Assembly (NCBI GenBank): GCA_900552545.1
Contig: USAL01000039.1
Location: 1-15,018, forward strand
DNA: 15,018 nt
Direction of reading: 5' to 3'
Origin: an uncultured Sutterella sp.
Lineage (GTDB): Bacteria > Pseudomonadota > Gammaproteobacteria > Burkholderiales > Burkholderiaceae_F
Below, piece by piece: positions 14,044-15,018 of this stretch; the first letter of the stretch is position 1, and every line of letters begins with the position of its first letter. A program made the position numbers and the translations under genes. The notes under the pieces are model-generated. The model was given only the letters and a program-made list of their open reading frames with translations. It had not been told where the DNA came from and did not search any database.

Positions 14044-14077
14044 CCGCTCGGCTATCGCACACTCTGCCGGGCGCCGT

Positions 14078-14190
14078 TTTCGTCATTGCGCCGCGCGAAT
14101 CTGCAACAATGACGAAACCAGCACCCGGGTTTCGTCATCTGCGCGGCTTTTTGCGAGCCAATGACGAAACTGATGACCAGATTTCGTCAT
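14078..14190. repeat. Five alternating TTTCGTCAT copies forming two 30-bp palindromic units
   Basis: The 9-mer TTTCGTCAT occurs at 14078-14086 (+), 14109-14117 (-), 14130-14138 (+), 14161-14169 (-) and 14182-14190 (+), strictly alternating. Copies 2-3 and 4-5 each make a 30-bp unit; the first has perfect 11-bp arms (ATGACGAAACC and GGTTTCGTCAT) around 8 bases. Copies 1 and 2 can also pair (10-bp arms). The first unit could act as a transcript end for PAP2, with T5 at 14148-14152, but that run is 9 bases off. I suspect a dispersed intergenic repeat. Confidence 0.7.
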
Positions 14191-14238
14191 ATCGTCGCGT
14201 TTTCCCGCGCAGATTGACAAAAACACCAGCGCATCCGC

Positions 14239-14274
14239 TTGCCTCCGTTGCCTCCGTTGCCTCCGTTGCCTCCG
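14239..14274 (+). repeat. Four-copy 9-bp tandem repeat TTGCCTCCG
   Basis: Four exact copies of TTGCCTCCG stand head to tail at 14239-14247, 14248-14256, 14257-14265 and 14266-14274, about 55 bp before the next start codon. Each unit contains TTGCCT, a -35-like hexamer. Being exact and short, the array could change copy number by slippage. Confidence 0.9.
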
Positions 14275-14285
14275 CAAGGTACACT
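14257..14285 (+). promoter_or_regulatory. Probable promoter of the right-end gene, overlapping the tandem repeat
   Basis: TTGCCT in the third repeat unit (14257-14262) and TACACT (14280-14285) are 17 bp apart, the optimal spacing, and would start transcription about 40 bp before the ATG. A better -35 word, TTGACA (14214-14219), lies upstream of the array but 60 bp from this -10. Confidence 0.5.
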
Positions 14286-14330
14286 AGCAACGGCAGAACA
14301 GACTGCACAACGCCGGAGAACGGGGCGAAC

Positions 14331-15018
14331 ATGGGCGGCAAATCTTCCGGGCAGGGCAATGACACACCACATGACGCGGCACAGCATGGCACCACACAAC
14401 ACAGCACCGCGCATGCCGACGATTTCGACACCATGCACGCCGAATTCGCAGACACCGCAACTGGCTCCGCCGCGGATTCCGCTGCATACGAACCAACCGC
14501 GCCCCGCAAACGCCGCAACGCCGTCATCGCCATTGCAGTGACTGCGCTCATCATTGTCGGCGTGCTTGCCGCGATCATCATTCCAATCAGCCGCGCCAAC
14601 CACCGGCATGCCGAGGAGGAGCACTCCGCCGCGCTCGCCGACTGCGAATCCGCGCAACGGGAATTCGCCACGCTCAACACCACGTACACGGTCACGCTTG
14701 CCAACGCCGGCAAGCTCGCGAAAGGCGACGGCAAAACGATCAGCGAGGATCATGCGACCGCGCTGGCAAGCAAAATCGAGCACATCGACGACACGCATAC
14801 GGTCTCCTCGCTCGTGAAATCCGAATGCGACACCAGGCAAAGCACCGACGACCTCAACGAGCTCACCCGCAGATTCGGCGCCGCGAGCACGAGCATGGTC
14901 ACCCGCATGCGCGACGTGCAGCCCGCCGCCGCCACCGCCAAAATGCCGAGCGTAATGCCCGCATCGCAAAACAACTGCCGCCTGCTCTGCCGCTTGCGAA
15001 TCCTCATATCCCTAAAAC
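14331..15018 (+). CDS. Membrane-anchored protein of unknown function, bifidobacterial type (partial)
   Basis: The frame from the ATG at 14331 stays open for 229 codons to the window edge, so the gene is cut at its 3' end. GGAG at 14315-14318 lies 12 bp upstream. The first 58 residues are hydrophilic and rich in His, Thr, Asp and Ala. A basic stop (APRKRRN, 57-63) then leads into one membrane helix (about 64-87), followed by a charged, likely extracellular, helical region with C105 and C166. This layout points to the N-terminus in and C-terminus out. Similar proteins in bifidobacteria are often labelled colicin transporter without real support; I know no function. The last 25 or so residues look different from the rest, so sequence quality at the edge may be poor. 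Confidence 0.65.
   Translation, partial: MGGKSSGQGNDTPHDAAQHGTTQHSTAHADDFDTMHAEFADTATGSAADSAAYEPTAPRKRRNAVIAIAVTALIIVGVLAAIIIPISRANHRHAEEEHSAALADCESAQREFATLNTTYTVTLANAGKLAKGDGKTISEDHATALASKIEHIDDTHTVSSLVKSECDTRQSTDDLNELTRRFGAASTSMVTRMRDVQPAAATAKMPSVMPASQNNCRLLCRLRILISLK

Larger units (their letters stand above)
13957..14330. other. Repeat-rich intergenic stretch after PAP2
   Basis: This 374-bp region has no credible gene. It holds the 18-bp tandem pair, the TTTCGTCAT palindromes, the four-copy 9-bp repeat and a promoter for the right-end gene, all described separately. Such density of short repeats is not seen in any other intergenic stretch of the window. Confidence 0.7.

Noticed and set aside
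14078..14274. A CRISPR array in the repeat-rich stretch
   Set aside because: The repeats are short, alternate in direction, and lack the constant repeat and spacer lengths of an array; no cas gene is near.

Overview
The window looks like a gut-metagenome fragment with two unlike parts. Bases 1 to about 12,570 read as a betaproteobacterium of the order Burkholderiales. The carB-greA order, a PhoB/PhoR pair with PhoB boxes and the protein sequences fit Sutterellaceae (Sutterella/Parasutterella type); I place it from protein resemblance only, without a search. Bases from about 12,607 to the end read as an actinobacterium, most likely Bifidobacterium. That part holds a maltose-type O-acetyltransferase, a PAP2 phosphatase with a possibly leaderless promoter, and a membrane-anchored protein of a kind common in bifidobacteria. 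No integrase, insertion sequence, tRNA or attachment site lies at the change-over, so an assembly chimera of two gut organisms is at least as likely as gene transfer.

Layout: (1) The 3' part of carB (pyrimidine and arginine precursor synthesis), a strong terminator, then greA (transcript cleavage factor). (2) A bidirectional terminator separates greA from the convergent phoB-phoR operon, which is preceded by three 11-bp PhoB boxes. (3) An 804-bp non-coding stretch carries these boxes, an orphan plus-strand terminator and several palindromes. It leads into a dicarboxylate/amino acid:cation symporter. (4) A single-gene flavo-heme ferric-reductase-like membrane protein follows. (5) A convergent tandem-domain universal stress protein comes next on the minus strand. 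(6) A two-gene minus-strand operon follows: a double-ACT protein and a DUF711/UPF0210 (PFL-like) protein, a recurrent pair of unknown biochemical role. (7) The bifidobacterial-looking tail has a minus-strand acetyltransferase divergent from PAP2, then a repeat-rich 374-bp intergenic stretch with alternating TTTCGTCAT palindromes and a four-copy 9-bp tandem repeat lying inside a probable promoter. It ends in a partial membrane protein gene that runs off the end.

The first part is ordinary housekeeping and nutrient-sensing chromosome. The likely transcription units are carB, greA, phoBR, the symporter, the reductase, usp and ACT-PFL, most of them closed by recognisable intrinsic terminators. 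I see no defence system, CRISPR array, prophage, RNA gene or clearly novel multi-gene system. The points most worth a second look are the composite junction, the PhoR H-box substitution, the palindromic operator candidate before the symporter, and the bifidobacterial repeats.
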